Shown: positions 1-11,900 of the stretch, in pieces | Layout of the letters: each line of letters starts with the position of its first letter | Position numbering within the stretch: position 1 is the stretch's first letter | Origin: Tubiluchus corallicola | Lineage: Eukaryota; Priapulida; Priapulimorpha; Priapulimorphida; Tubiluchidae | Assembly (NCBI GenBank): GCA_030141605.1 | Contig: JAQGDQ010000049.1 | Coordinates: 124,001-188,000, forward strand | DNA: 64,000 nt | Direction of reading: 5' to 3' | Made by a program: the position numbers and the translations under genes | Notes under the pieces: generated by a model | The model's database searches: none | What the model saw: the letters and a program-made list of their open reading frames with translations, nothing else | Told to the model about the DNA's origin: nothing

Positions 1-2906
1 GGAATGTATGTCATACTACGGTGTTAACAGCTTGCTTAATTGAAGAATTAAATGCCGACTTGAAGATGTCTAATTTAAATTCCTTAGCAGAAGGTGTTTT
101 TCGACCTCACTGCACAAATTCCGGTGTTTACAGTCCCGTTCAATTTCATCACAGCGGGAGTTATTCTTGGTGTACAACAGAAGCAGGTCAACCAATTCCT
201 GGAACGACACAGTCGATTGGGTCCTTACCTATTGCTTGCGACGTCTTCAGAAGTAAACCTGGCAATTGTTTCGATTCTGATAAGTTTAAGGAAGATAAAA
301 GGGCATGTCCAATACAGTCATGTGAAAAAGACAGTGATTGTTTGGGAGACCAGAAATGTTGTTACTTTAATGCATGTGGATATGTGTGTATTACTCCGTC
401 ACCACTATATATCAATAAAGCAGGAATATGCCATGAACCAAAATATTTTAATGGTACACAATGCCCAGCTAAGTCATGCACAAATGATATTCATTGTCCA
501 GCAGATCAAAAATGTTGTCACTTTGTTGCATGTGGTAGTGTTTGTTCTGCTCCGATATCAAATAAGGAGTTTAATTTATGTAACGACATCTGCAAATGTG
601 TTAAAAAACCCTGCTCATCAGATGCATACTGCACTGGTGACCAAAATTGTTCCTATTCTCAAAGATGTGGCACTGTCTGCAATGTGGTTGTACTAAATAA
701 AAGTGAGCATGATGGTTGCTATAATAATGCTAATAAACGGATAGAATGTCTTAATGATCAAGGTAATGTTTTGAAGTGTGAACATAACAAAAACTGTCCC
801 AATGAGAAAAAGTGCTGTACTTTTAATGCTTGCAATTCATTATGTACAAGTTTAGCATTATCGCTGAATAAACGGGGGATTTGTCCTCCTTTTCTTTATC
901 CAAGTGACAAGTTTTGTCCTAGTCAGGCATGCTATAATGACATTGATTGTCCTTCAGATAAAAAGTGTTGTTATTTGGAAACATGCGGACCTGTTTGCTA
1001 TAGCCCATTGACGTTTGAACTGAAGCCTGGCTTATGTATTGACAGAATTGGCTTAAGCAAGTGTCCGCTTCATAAATGTGTTAAAGACTCGGATTGTCAA
1101 GGATTAGCAAAATGTTGTCCATCTGCCCGATGTGGCAATGTTTGCACAATTCCGATACTGAATGGCTTACAGATCTGTATGTACAATATAGAAGAGTGTC
1201 CTTTAAAATGTGACTATGGATACACACTTGATGATGAGACACTTTGCCCCATTTGCAAGTGTAAACATTCTCCATGTGAAGGTGTCGTCTGTCCAGGTTC
1301 GCAGGTTTGCAATACAGTTATTATAAAGTGTGGAAGCGTGTCTTGTCCTGCCCTAGCAAGATGTGAGGACATTCAAAGAAGTAAAGTTGGCACTTGTCCT
1401 GAATTCGGTAATTTGACAAGAAGTGAGTGTCCAAAGTTGTTGTGCAACGCAGATGCAGATTGTCCTGCCGAAGAAAAGTGCTGTCCATTTACAGAATGTG
1501 GAAGAATTTGCTCCATACCTATATTAACTGCTTGCCAAGTTGAGCAAACAAACAGTGATGTATTACTCCTACAGCCGTATTCAGGAGCTTACATGCATCG
1601 TCCTCAGTGTTTAAGTAATGGAGAATACAGTCCATTGCAGTTTCATAATACGATCGGTTACGCTTGGTGTGTTCTGCAACATGGTCAACCCATTCCAGGG
1701 ACAAAACTGTCAGCAGACTCTATACAAGCATCAATGTGTGTGGAAGCTAGACGGAGTAGTCGAGTATGTTGGCATTCTGCAGCATATAAGTTTGGTAAGT
1801 GCTCAGGGCAATCGTGCCACCATGATAATGAATGCAATGAAACAGAATTGTGCTGTGAGACTGCCAGCTGCGGAAGGGTGTGCTCCATCCCTTTGACCAT
1901 TGGCCCAAATTTATGTGAATTTGAAGAAGCTGACTGTCTTACGAAATGTATCTATGGTTATTCAGTTCACAAGACAACTCTTTGTCCTTCTTGTAAATGC
2001 AAATCGTCTCCATGCAAAAATATCAAATGCCCACCATCGCAGCGGTGTAAAACTATTAACATACCATGTGGAACTACTATGTGCCCAAAACTTGCAAAAT
2101 GTTTTTCTGTGAAAACAAGACAAGTGGGAACTTGCTTTGGTGTGGAAACATTTGCTCTTAAACAATGTCCAGCACAACCCTGTGATAATGATACAGACTG
2201 CGTAACAAGTGAAAAATGTTGTTATTTTGCAAACTGTGGTTACGTTTGTTCACTTCCTTATTTAACGCCTTGTCAGGTTGAACAAGCAAACTTTGATACG
2301 TTATCTGAAATTCAAACACAAATTATGCCTGAGTATTTATACCGGCCACAATGTCTAAGCAATGGTGACTATCGGCCAGTGCAAATTTCACCCCGTGCTG
2401 GCTACTTGTTTTGTGTTACTAAGGAAGGGGAAAGAATTCCAGGTACAAAACAAGTATTAGGATCGCCCTTTATCGGCTGTCAGGTTGCCAGAAATATTGA
2501 GTGCAGTCCAGAAAGTAATTGTACATTAAAGTGTTTGCACGGATTTGACACTAATGCCGAAACATTTTGTCCTCTTTGCAAATGCAAAGCTTCTCCGTGT
2601 GAGAATGTTGTCTGTCCAAATGACCAAGAGTGTGTACTAGTCAGTACAGATTGTGGAATGCATAAAGATTGTCCGAAACTTGTCAAATGTAGGCCTACAT
2701 TTAAACCTGAAATACGGACTTTTCCTGTAGGCGATACAATTTTAGAAAATTTTCCCTTGGGTTTGTGTATTGGTGTTATTCTAACGGTTGTCGTTTTGTG
2801 TGCTGCGATTTCTTGCACTATTATTGTTATAAAGAAAAGACGTAGTAAGAGGCAGGAAGACGACGACTGCACGTGTGGTTCACCTTGCTGCCTATTATGT
2901 AATTAA
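1..2906 (+). CDS. Cys-rich WAP / thyroglobulin-1 / antistasin repeat membrane protein, 3' part
   Basis: The reading frame is open through the left edge; the apparent start at 21 is a GTG inside a thyroglobulin-1 domain, so the true start lies upstream. Counting from base 21 (961 residues), thyroglobulin-1 domains lie at about 4-74, 503-575 and 749-823. WAP four-disulfide cores lie at about 81-126, 135-178, 232-277, 285-329, 336-378, 456-500, 581-624 and 702-746, with a degenerate one at 187-222. Antistasin-like units lie at about 386-415, 632-660 and 827-855, each followed by a six-Cys unit (418-448, 664-694, 859-890). Residues 911-937 are a transmembrane helix, then a basic KKRRSKR stop-transfer and a short Cys-rich tail. 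Such domains usually inhibit serine or cysteine proteases, so a cell-surface protease inhibitor or matrix protein is likely (inference). No intron is visible in 2.9 kb. Confidence 0.85.
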   Translation, partial: NVCHTTVLTACLIEELNADLKMSNLNSLAEGVFRPHCTNSGVYSPVQFHHSGSYSWCTTEAGQPIPGTTQSIGSLPIACDVFRSKPGNCFDSDKFKEDKRACPIQSCEKDSDCLGDQKCCYFNACGYVCITPSPLYINKAGICHEPKYFNGTQCPAKSCTNDIHCPADQKCCHFVACGSVCSAPISNKEFNLCNDICKCVKKPCSSDAYCTGDQNCSYSQRCGTVCNVVVLNKSEHDGCYNNANKRIECLNDQGNVLKCEHNKNCPNEKKCCTFNACNSLCTSLALSLNKRGICPPFLYPSDKFCPSQACYNDIDCPSDKKCCYLETCGPVCYSPLTFELKPGLCIDRIGLSKCPLHKCVKDSDCQGLAKCCPSARCGNVCTIPILNGLQICMYNIEECPLKCDYGYTLDDETLCPICKCKHSPCEGVVCPGSQVCNTVIIKCGSVSCPALARCEDIQRSKVGTCPEFGNLTRSECPKLLCNADADCPAEEKCCPFTECGRICSIPILTACQVEQTNSDVLLLQPYSGAYMHRPQCLSNGEYSPLQFHNTIGYAWCVLQHGQPIPGTKLSADSIQASMCVEARRSSRVCWHSAAYKFGKCSGQSCHHDNECNETELCCETASCGRVCSIPLTIGPNLCEFEEADCLTKCIYGYSVHKTTLCPSCKCKSSPCKNIKCPPSQRCKTINIPCGTTMCPKLAKCFSVKTRQVGTCFGVETFALKQCPAQPCDNDTDCVTSEKCCYFANCGYVCSLPYLTPCQVEQANFDTLSEIQTQIMPEYLYRPQCLSNGDYRPVQISPRAGYLFCVTKEGERIPGTKQVLGSPFIGCQVARNIECSPESNCTLKCLHGFDTNAETFCPLCKCKASPCENVVCPNDQECVLVSTDCGMHKDCPKLVKCRPTFKPEIRTFPVGDTILENFPLGLCIGVILTVVVLCAAISCTIIVIKKRRSKRQEDDDCTCGSPCCLLCN

Positions 2907-4099
2907 AGTTGAAGTCGTAAGGATAAATAGATAATATGATAATGACAGTCCTAAGGACAAATCTCAATTCGTATTGTCAGGCAGGGTCGGATTATGCTAT
3001 AGGCTAGTGTAGGCTGCAGCCCAGTGTACTTTGGTAACATTTGGTAAAAAATGTGTTTTTTTCACTGCTGCTGTGTGTTGAAATAATGTGCTAATTTGGT
3101 TTGCAATGAACAGTAAATGGTGATATTTCTTAAAAAATATTTTATTGACAAACAAAAGATAGTTATTAAAATACTATATTTCTTAAAGAAAATTTATTGA
3201 ATTTATTGAGAAAAAAATAACTATTCTAGTTTAGTTAAAGAATTTGCAATATGTTTTCTTCAAGCTGCGTAAATGTCACTAAAATATAGCACGAGTAAAA
3301 TATGTTCAAGACAAATGCAGGCAAGTTAAGTGGGCAGCCCGTTTGAGAGAGCCCATCATTTCATTAGCCTAGGGGCCCCTAAAGTCATAATCCGGCCCTG
3401 ATGTTAGGTATTAAAAGATATCGTTTAAATTTATTTGTATCATGCTAAACTACGCTCGTGGTTTATGTTACTTCTGCAACAATGTTTTCACTGTCTCTTA
3501 TGCTATAATACTAGATTATGGTCTTTTGATTGTACTAATCTATGTAATACATGTTGGCTTAGTTCTAGAATATGCTTATTGATTGCTTTGAAAATAATTA
3601 ATGTACCACTCTTTTAACAAGGAAGGACATGCTGATATGTTAAAATCGTAGTTTTCGTTCTCTTTTAGTTGTCATGGATTGTGTAATTTTTAATTTTATT
3701 AGTTTTGTGTGTAACATCGTGCTGGGAAGGCTTACTGTTAAAGATAGTCTGTCTGTTTCACAAAAAGCAGTTTACTCTTGCCGGCTAGACTGCCAAAAAG
3801 ACAGGCCGAACACTCTTGAACAGCACGTTACATCCTACTTGTTCCTATACAAACAAGTGATTCCACGAGAAAAATATTAGCGACATCAGACACAACATAT
3901 CAGACAAGCTGCAAAGATCCTCAAATGCCCCAAAATGTAGTCTCGACAGCTACAGCAAGTGAACAAACTTTAAGCTGATCACTGCTAAATCAAACGCAAA
4001 AGTCCTTAACAATTCGCTCATCTATTATAGGTTTGCTACCCAGAAGTAGATGCAGACAATTTCGGAAACAGGCCTACTACCTTACAGCTACAGGTTAAT
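2907..4099. other. Non-coding stretch downstream of the WAP/Tg gene
   Basis: This stretch holds the presumed 3' UTR, the hAT-like MITE at 2982-3400 and AT-rich sequence. The short frames at 3435-3617 and 3674-3880 show no domain or codon pattern I recognise. No clear AATAAA was found close after the stop codon. Confidence 0.5.
2982..3400. mobile_element. hAT-like MITE, copy 1 (CAGGG termini)
   Basis: The element starts CAGGGTCGGATTATG and ends with the near-perfect inverse CATAATCCGGCCCTG. The flanking 8-mers TTGTCAGG (2974-2981) and ATGTTAGG (3401-3408) match at 6 of 8 positions, as expected for an aged 8-bp hAT target-site duplication. It has no coding capacity. A second copy in the opposite orientation lies at 38733-39088 and shares the subterminal GCTGCAGCC and GGGGCCCCTA blocks. 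Confidence 0.75.
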
Positions 4100-4442
4100 G
4101 TAAAGTAAATCTATCTTTTACTTAAAAGCCAAATGATATCATGTTGAACAAGGTTTAAAATTAGTAGAATGCCAGAAAACACCAGTGTATATGTAACAGG
4201 ATACAAGTGACGGATTTTATAAAAGTTGAAATGAATAGTATAAACGATAAAATAAAAGCGCCAGACCAAGTGCGTAGGCAATGCTATCTCAGGAAGATTA
4301 ATCCACAATTGTCTGTCGACGCCTTGTATACTATACTACAATTTTTTGCTCGTTAGAACATTGTAGAATAGCAGCTTCGCGTATGAGACTCGCCCCATCG
4401 TTTGAAAATGGAAAACTGACAGATGAGTAGAATTCCATATAA

Positions 4443-6110
4443 TTAAGGCTCTGTATATGTGGCAGAGATATACAAGATGAAGTGATATATTATAAAATGT
4501 TTAGCTATGTTGGTTCTACAGAAAGGCACAATGTATTGATTAAATCTTGTATTATGTCTCTTAGATGTCAATTTGACAGGAATTGCAAAAAACTTAGGAA
4601 ATAGTCTATAATTGCATTTATACATGAATACTGCAATATTCAATTTGATTAAATCATCTAATTGCATAATTCTACATTCACGGTAAAGAAGTAAAGGTAC
4701 TTCACTACGTTTCATTAGGCCATACATTAACCTTAAAAATTTTCGTTGCAACGTTTTTAAGCATATTAGTTTAGATGGATATGTGGGGCCCCAAATAATG
4801 CTGCAGTAATTGAGATAAGGTAAAACCAGACTATTATACAAGATTAGTAAGTGTTCTTTCGAAAGACTGCGTTTAATGTGAGTAATGATGCCTATATTTT
4901 TAGCAATTTTAAGTCTGATGTAAGAGATATGTGATTGCCAGTCTAAGTGTTCATGTATGACAATACCTAAGAATTTAATCTGTTTTACTTGTTGAATATA
5001 ACTATTTTCAATTTGTAATGTCAAATTTGGCATTCTCTTGTTTCTTGATCTAAAAACTACAAATTTAGTTTTGGAAGCATTTAGTGATAATTTATTACTC
5101 CTAAACCAGTTTGATATTTGCTGCAATTCATTGTTTATTTCAGCTTCATTAACAGTATTGTAATATTTAAATATTAAACTGGTGTCATCAGCAAACTGCA
5201 GGATTTTTCCATTATTAATGCAATGTTTTATATCATTAATGTACACAAGAAACAAGAGTGGGCCAAGTATCGACCCTTGTGGAACACCACAAGATATTAA
5301 TTTTGAGTTAGATATATAGTTATTATACTTTACTGCTTGTAACCTGCCAGATAGGTAACTTACAAACCAATTATTCGCAACACCTCTTATTCCATAGTGG
5401 TATAATTTGTTAATTAAAATTTTATGATCAACAGTGTCAAAAGCTTTTGATAGATCACAGAAAATACTCACAGATAACTTATTATCTTCAATATCTCTGA
5501 TTATGTTGGTCAGCATATCAATTAAAGCCATTTCTGTAGTACTGCCTTGACGAAATCCATACTGTGTGTCAATTAATATGCTTTGTTTATGTAAATAATC
5601 TGTAAGTTGCAAAGACACACATTTCTCAATAATTTTCGAAAAACATGGCAGTAATGAAATGGGCCTATAATTATTTATACAGTGTGGATCATCAGCTTTA
5701 TGAATAGGAACTATTATGGACTGCTTTAGCTTATTAGGGACAATTCCAGAGGTAAGTGATAAATTAATAATATGGGTTAAAGGTATGGCAATATATTCAA
5801 TAATATCAAGCATTATTCTGGGAGAGAGCTGATCAATACCGGTACTTTTATTTGGGTGGAATGACTTGCAGATTCTAATGATTTCATCTTTAGTTACAGG
5901 TTGAAAGAAGAAGGAATGTGGGTAATTTCCTTTAAGATAAGAATTTGGGTCAGTATTTGTAGGTTCAATGTTGTTTGATAATAAAGGGCCAATGTTTACA
6001 AAGTAGTCATTAAAAGCATTAGCAATTATATTTTTGTCATTAGTTAACTGGTCATTTACTTTTATAGAAGCAGGCAAGGATTCACGAGATTTATGCATCA
6101 ATTCCTTCAT
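4443..6110 (-). pseudogene. LINE ORF2 fragment: reverse transcriptase
   Basis: The 555-codon frame contains the classic reverse transcriptase blocks of Jockey/CR1-type LINEs: the fingers segment with KSTGIDQLSP, NNYRPISLLP, YGFRQGSTTEMAL, DLSKAFDTVDH, GVPQGSILGPLLFLVYINDI, and the catalytic FADDTS (Y-to-F variant of YADD). A thumb and C-terminal region follow (FLGIVIHEHLDWQSHI). The C-terminus departs from the family pattern after about IAKHFIIY. The frame is offset from the upstream one by an indel in an A-run (T-run at 6122-6130 on the plus strand), so the element cannot make one continuous ORF2 protein. Confidence 0.85.
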
Positions 6111-6591
6111 TACATTCCAGGTTTTTTTTTATATTATTTTGATAAGTTAGTAATTTCTGTTGATAATAGTTTTGCTTGGAAATTTTTATCAAATTAGTAA
6201 GTTGATTTCTGTACTGTGTATATTGTTCCTTGTTGATTTTGTTTTTAAGCACAGATCGATAAAGTTTGTTTTTATGTTGAATGCTTTTTAACATAGCTTT
6301 AGTTACCCAAGGTTTTTTTATTTTAGGTAGTAATTGGTCAGCTGAAGTTTTAACATGAGTATGGTAAATATTGCTTAACATTTCATGAAATTTTTCATAT
6401 GCTGAATCCGGATCATTATTATTTAATAGAATTTCGTTCCAACATATGCTTGATAAATCTGAAATAATTTTTCCTTTGACGTGTTCATTATATAAAATTT
6501 TTTTGATAAACTGTGTATCAGTTAAGTCTAGATTGAAATCAGCAATCATAAAATTTGGTAAGTGGTCCGATATATCAGTCAATAAGTTACC
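6091..6591 (-). pseudogene. LINE ORF2 fragment: endonuclease end and linker
   Basis: About 166 codons beginning at the element's truncation point. The listed first codon is TTG, not a real start. TDISDHLPNF carries the SDH-x-P signature at the end of apurinic-like LINE endonucleases. A lysine- and asparagine-rich linker follows (HKNKLYRSVLKNKINKEQY), typical of the region between endonuclease and reverse transcriptase. The frame runs into a stop just after the homopolymer near 6122-6130 and overlaps the reverse transcriptase frame by about 20 bases. Confidence 0.8.
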
Positions 6592-8269
6592 AGCTTATTG
6601 TTAGAACATGAATTGTTAGATTGTCAGCTAACTGAACATTATAGAAACCAAGCCTTTAAAAAATGTTTGATTTAATGAACTCAACAAATTACTTTTCACT
6701 AATTTCGTACGAAATTTTAAATTTATTTAAACGATAAAACAAAGCTTTAAATTTATTTAAATGATAAAGTAGATAACATTGGTTTGTTACGTGCTCTACC
6801 TCTGTAGCTTACAAGCATTTTTGCAAGATTTTTAATTTTATTATGTATTTTCCCTGTGTTAATGTCAACAAATAAAATAACTAACTAAACTTTTAGATCA
6901 CGAAAAACACAAACTGCACAAAACTGAAACCTATCAAATCAGGGCAAAATAAGCATCTTATACAGAAAAATCACTGCTGCTCTTGGAAAATGACAAACAA
7001 ATATATGCGCCTCTATTTATAGTAATGTTTGAATTAATAAATTAACACAGGAAGAGGTGTAAAAGCCATCAACCGTCAAGTTGAACAGCGCGCTGAATTG
7101 CGAGTTTTGCAATTAAATAACAATCATGTATAAGTAGGTTTCGTAATTACTTGACGCCCATTGGGACGAAGCAACCCATAATGACTACTTTAATTACCTA
7201 CCTGCGTGAGCTAATCAATCTGAAAATGATTCAAAATCGCAATTAAGGAGGAGTTCTGAGCAACTCTTTTCGATTAGGTGCGTGTAAACCACTTCGCTCT
7301 TACGAGTGGCATTTATGGCCCATAATTTTAGAAACTTATAATACGTAGCCTACATCATATACTAGCACTATGCAAACATCAAATTTATACAAAATATTTA
7401 CTGGACCTTAAGGATCTTGGACTAGAATGGAAGCACTAATGTGCCTGGATCCGTCACGTCCTACTTGCTCATTTCTTGTAAAGTTAATAAAAAAATCATG
7501 GGAGCGCTAACCGCTTTTTTTTGTAAAAATTTAAAATACACATAGTTGGAACATATCCATTTATGCAGTAAAGTCAAAGTAAACCCTCAATATTACACCT
7601 TCAAATCCTGCTCTCGTTGCGAATATTCAATTTATTTTATTATGAACTTTCTAGTAAAACTTATTTCTTCTGGCTTTTTATGACTTCGTTGTTAGTGGTA
7701 TTAAATTTGAAGAATCGACGAAATGAGTACAGCAACGAGGTGATCTAAGATCGGTAAACAAACATTGGTAACCAAAGACGCTTTCTGTGCCTCGAACGTC
7801 ATTCTCGCTTATTCGCATCAAAGACGCGATACATGGCGATCTTTACGGCAATAGGCGCGTTCGAAATTCGCCAGAAAAAGGTAAACGATTTAATTCATAA
7901 GTCTCTTTTGTTTAACCGCCTACGATGAAAACTGTGGCCTGTCATAGCTGTCAAAGATAAATATGGCAATGACATCATTGACAACAATTACGTGGCGAAG
8001 CTCTAGGGATCCCGCACTTAGTTCCGGAATAAAAAACTACAAGAGAATTAATTTAATACTTATTAATACACATAAGGAAATATTCAATTGAAATTCCAAA
8101 AGGACGTGTCTGTATACCTCTTTCACAACAAGTAAAATAATATAGCCGCTTTTGTGGCATCTCTTAATTAATTTGCAGGATTCCACTCTTACAGGGCCTA
8201 TAGTCCCAAGCAAACAGATTCATCCTCGGGGATAAATCAGTCAGCGTAATTACGTTTATTGTTTAACTG
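6592..8269. other. AT-rich intergenic stretch
   Basis: I see no gene, repeat with defined ends or RNA gene. Stop codons are dense in all frames. Confidence 0.5.
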
Positions 8270-8400
8270 TACCATATGCACTATTGCTCAAAGCATCTTT
8301 GCAATGTAGAGTATACCTTATCGATTCGTTGTCTTATTTATTTTTATTCAACTCTCGTCTTCTCTCCACCTCTCTTTCTGTCTGCCTTTCTTCCTCTTTC

Positions 8401-8403
<3 letters not shown>

Positions 8404-8456
<53 letters not shown>
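8404..8456. repeat. (CT)n microsatellite
   Basis: A nearly pure CT dinucleotide tract of about 50 bp. The open frame across it (poly Leu-Ser) is an artefact. Confidence 0.95.
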
Positions 8457-8814
8457 AGTTCTTTTCTGCTTAACGGTATTTACATTTCAGCCTTGCACTT
8501 CTTATTGCTTTAACAAGTATAACTCAATCCTTCTTCACTATGTTCAGTAAATTAGCGTCTGCTAGAGGATTAACTTTCTAAGTTGATTACTAATTCACCC
8601 TCCTCTTCAACCCAAAGAGAGCAATCTCTGCACGCCATTAACATACACGTGCAGCTATAAGAGTTCCATCTGAGCACTTTAGGGCTTCGAGACCCCGCAG
8701 CTCTATGTCGCTTGGCCTGTGACATTGCATAGTTGCTTGGTGAAACAAACGCATGGCAAAATATTAATATAAATCTGCTCCAACCAGTGCTTTGATCCAC
8801 AACAAACAGTACCT

Positions 8815-8853
8815 GATATATATATATATACATTAAAAGAAAACGCCTAATTC

Positions 8854-8947
<94 letters not shown>
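8815..8947. repeat. (TA)n microsatellite
   Basis: A short TA tract at 8815-8830, then a long TA tract from about 8853 to 8947 with one GT interruption. It is perfectly self-complementary and prone to length change. Confidence 0.95.
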
Positions 8948-8948
<1 letters not shown>

Positions 8949-8949
8949 G

Positions 8950-11900
8950 TTAAACTTTTTTAGGCTAACTTATGTAGTTTTATGATATGTGTGTTTTAAA
9001 TTGCCTGGTACAACAAAATAAATATTAACATAAAAGGTTTAATTGGAGAAGTTTTGCTGTCATGATGAAGGTCGCCTCACCAAAAAAAGTTCAAATTGGG
9101 GTCGAGGCCATAGTTCCTCCCATGATGCTACGTGCTTTCAATATTTGTGGCTTTTTTATGATAAAACGTACTATAAAAATATATAGAATATGCAAAAATA
9201 GTGACGAATGGAACCGCGAACAGACAAAATATGAAAATTAGACACACGCATGCACGTACACGCATGACAGTGTAGAAGTAAACACAAGTTTAGTAGATAG
9301 CGTGCAGTGAAACACGTAAAATTTGATTACTGCAGCGATATTATCACTGTGTTGATGACGATGTTTGGCGATTATCATAGTGTACAAGCCCTTTCTAGAG
9401 GGCCTGGAGCCAGTAATACATTTAGGTATACCTTTGTGTTTCAATTAATAATCCAGCTTTTTAGCTGCTACTTCTCCTTATTTTTGTTTACTATTTATTG
9501 CATAGTTCTTGGGAAGAGATGACTACAACGGCTGACCACAAAATTCTTTTTGCTAATCGTCGTCATTATGACTGCATTTTCCTCTTGCCGGCTTTTTTAA
9601 AGAAGTTCAAAATGCTTAGCATTGCAAAACTAATTCCAACTCGTTTGCTTTTAGCCGTTATTTACGCTAAACAGTAGTTATCTTTTAAAAGTACTCCTTC
9701 TTTTAACATCATAATTAACTATAAATTATTGGCGCAAGTAGTTGGATAAACTCTACAAAATCTATGGTATCACTTATTATGAGCAGCAAGGGAATAGTAC
9801 AAAACAAAGTTAATAGATTACAGGCCTGCATCAAGACATATCAACAGTTTCAACAGAAAAACCCGCCGTAACGTTAAGTCTAGTCAGGTTGTCGAAGAAG
9901 AAAGTTGGGCATGTCTATATAGTTGCAAATTGGACATTCGTGTGTTCAATACTTGATTCTAAGCTGCTAAACATACTGATTCTAATCATCTGATTCTTTT
10001 GCAGACATACTCATAATATCAGCACAATCTGCTAATGTCTAGCTGCTCCAAACTGATATTTGTTTAAAAAGATCGAATGCGGCTACATCTATCTTTGACA
10101 TAATGTAATTATGTTTATGATACTACCCGTGCATGCATACTTGTATTTGTATGATATAATTATAACTTTTTGTGCTGAAATGATTTTTTTAAATTACTTA
10201 TTTATATTTTGTACACATTTATTCTTTTAATATACCAACTTTCACCAGCAATTAATTTTTCAAATTAAGATGAAAATAGATAGAGAAAAAATTGGACACA
10301 TAAGTCTACATTGCCTTCAAAGTGTCATTTTCCCACCGTATGCACTGTAACGTTTCTGTGCGTATATTTTGATATATTTGTTTTTATCTTAAACCCGTAG
10401 TTCTAAGCTATTAGTATTATATACTAACGTGTATGTTTGTATGTGAAAATAAATAAGTCTATCAATTATCAGTTTTCAATCTCCAAACTCATTAGACTAC
10501 AGATTCATTATCAATCCTGCAAGATGAGGCATTGAACCGTCAGAATTACCTTTACCCACATTCAGATGTGAATACGTTCTTTTCCAACGTGTTAAACAGC
10601 CCGAATCAGTACGGCAAATGAACTTCCTGGAACACGCGAACCCCGGCGATCTCCAATCTACTCACTAACCAACCTCAATGTTGCTTAACTTCAGTCGCTT
10701 GGCACGTAGCGTCATTGTCATTATCAAAATAATCTCGCCAACGTAACACATCTTTCTCCACCAATAGACTAAAAAGTTATCATGTGAAGAAGCTTAATTT
10801 TCTCAAATTCGGTTAGTTGAAATCATTTGGCCTGAAACACCGCAAACTTCAATCAAAGACAAATGGAACTGCACGCATTACAATGCCTCATTGTGTTTTC
10901 AGTGTTTGAAGAGTCATGTTTGTCTTAACCTGACTTGTGTTATTGCTTCGAAATTGTAGTGTATGAGCTGTCAGTTGCAGCGTTTGTAAGTCTTGCGGCT
11001 ATAGTAATTGATCTGAAACACAGTTTCTTCAAATCGCTTCAAGTTTATGTTGACTGACAATGCATACAAATATGTCTACAGTATGGCCAGGTTAAACATT
11101 TGAATAAAAGTCATGTTAACAGAATAAATTTACTATGTACAAAGTTGTCAGTGTAAAAAACAATGTTGTTTCTGACTGAAGTCTAGATCCTCGAAATTCC
11201 TAGAAGACTATTTCACTCCAACTTGTAGGAGTGTGATTTGGTCTAATCAGTCGGGTCCAGTCTGGTCCTATCCCTCTTGTCTCATCCAACCGTGTCCCGT
11301 CCTGTATTGCCCTGTCCCGTACAGTACAGTCTATCCCTTTCGTGCCATTGCCAAAGACTATCTTCATTCAGTAACCAGTTAGTTATGGTTGCTTAGCATT
11401 ATAAGTGTGCATCAAAGTTCATAGTTGCAAGAAACTTTCTTTAACACATCGTTTTTATGTTTTTATCACATTCGTACATACACGGCAGCAAAAGTATCAG
11501 GCACACGTAAAAATGTTAACGACTAAGAATGCAGGTTACTAAGCAACTAATGGATGCAAACGTTCTTATTCTTGTGCACGCTTTATCAAAGTAGTTCATA
11601 CAGCATCAGTGAAGGCAGTGATTAACAAAAATTTCTGCTTGGATTATTACAGGCTGCCGCCGCCGTAGCCGTTGTCGCTGTGTGGATGCATTATAAGTTC
11701 ACTAATGTGGAAACAGTTTAAAAACCAAGACCGGTAATGAGCGCAGCTTTGAAGGTTAGTGCTGCTCGTAATTTGTAAAACAATCTGGTAGACCTATTTA
11801 AGTTTGCTGGCTACACTGTGGGTTGTTTAAATGACGGCTTTGCTGCTTTCTTTAAAATATCTAGTGTTCTACATATCCCCTCCGATATTTAAAAGAAAAA

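Larger units (their letters stand above)
4100..6591 (-). mobile_element. 5'-truncated LINE (Jockey/CR1-type reverse transcriptase)
   Basis: This is the non-LTR retrotransposon that contains the two open frames listed separately. It is truncated inside the C-terminal end of the endonuclease: the first readable motif is TDISDHLP, and a stop follows directly upstream near 6595. Beyond the main stop at 4443, a block near 4265-4290 reads LWINLPEIALP on the minus strand. That resembles the W-N-LP signature near the end of such ORF2 proteins, so about 150 bp around 4300-4470 looks inserted or scrambled. No target-site duplication or tail was identified. Confidence 0.8.

Noticed and set aside
21-23. 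GTG at 21 as the start of the first protein
   Set aside because: The frame continues to the window edge with Cys-rich coding sequence, so the start is upstream.
94-2872. Alternative frames overlapping the WAP/Tg gene on both strands
   Set aside because: Shadows of the real frame, which has intact domains throughout.
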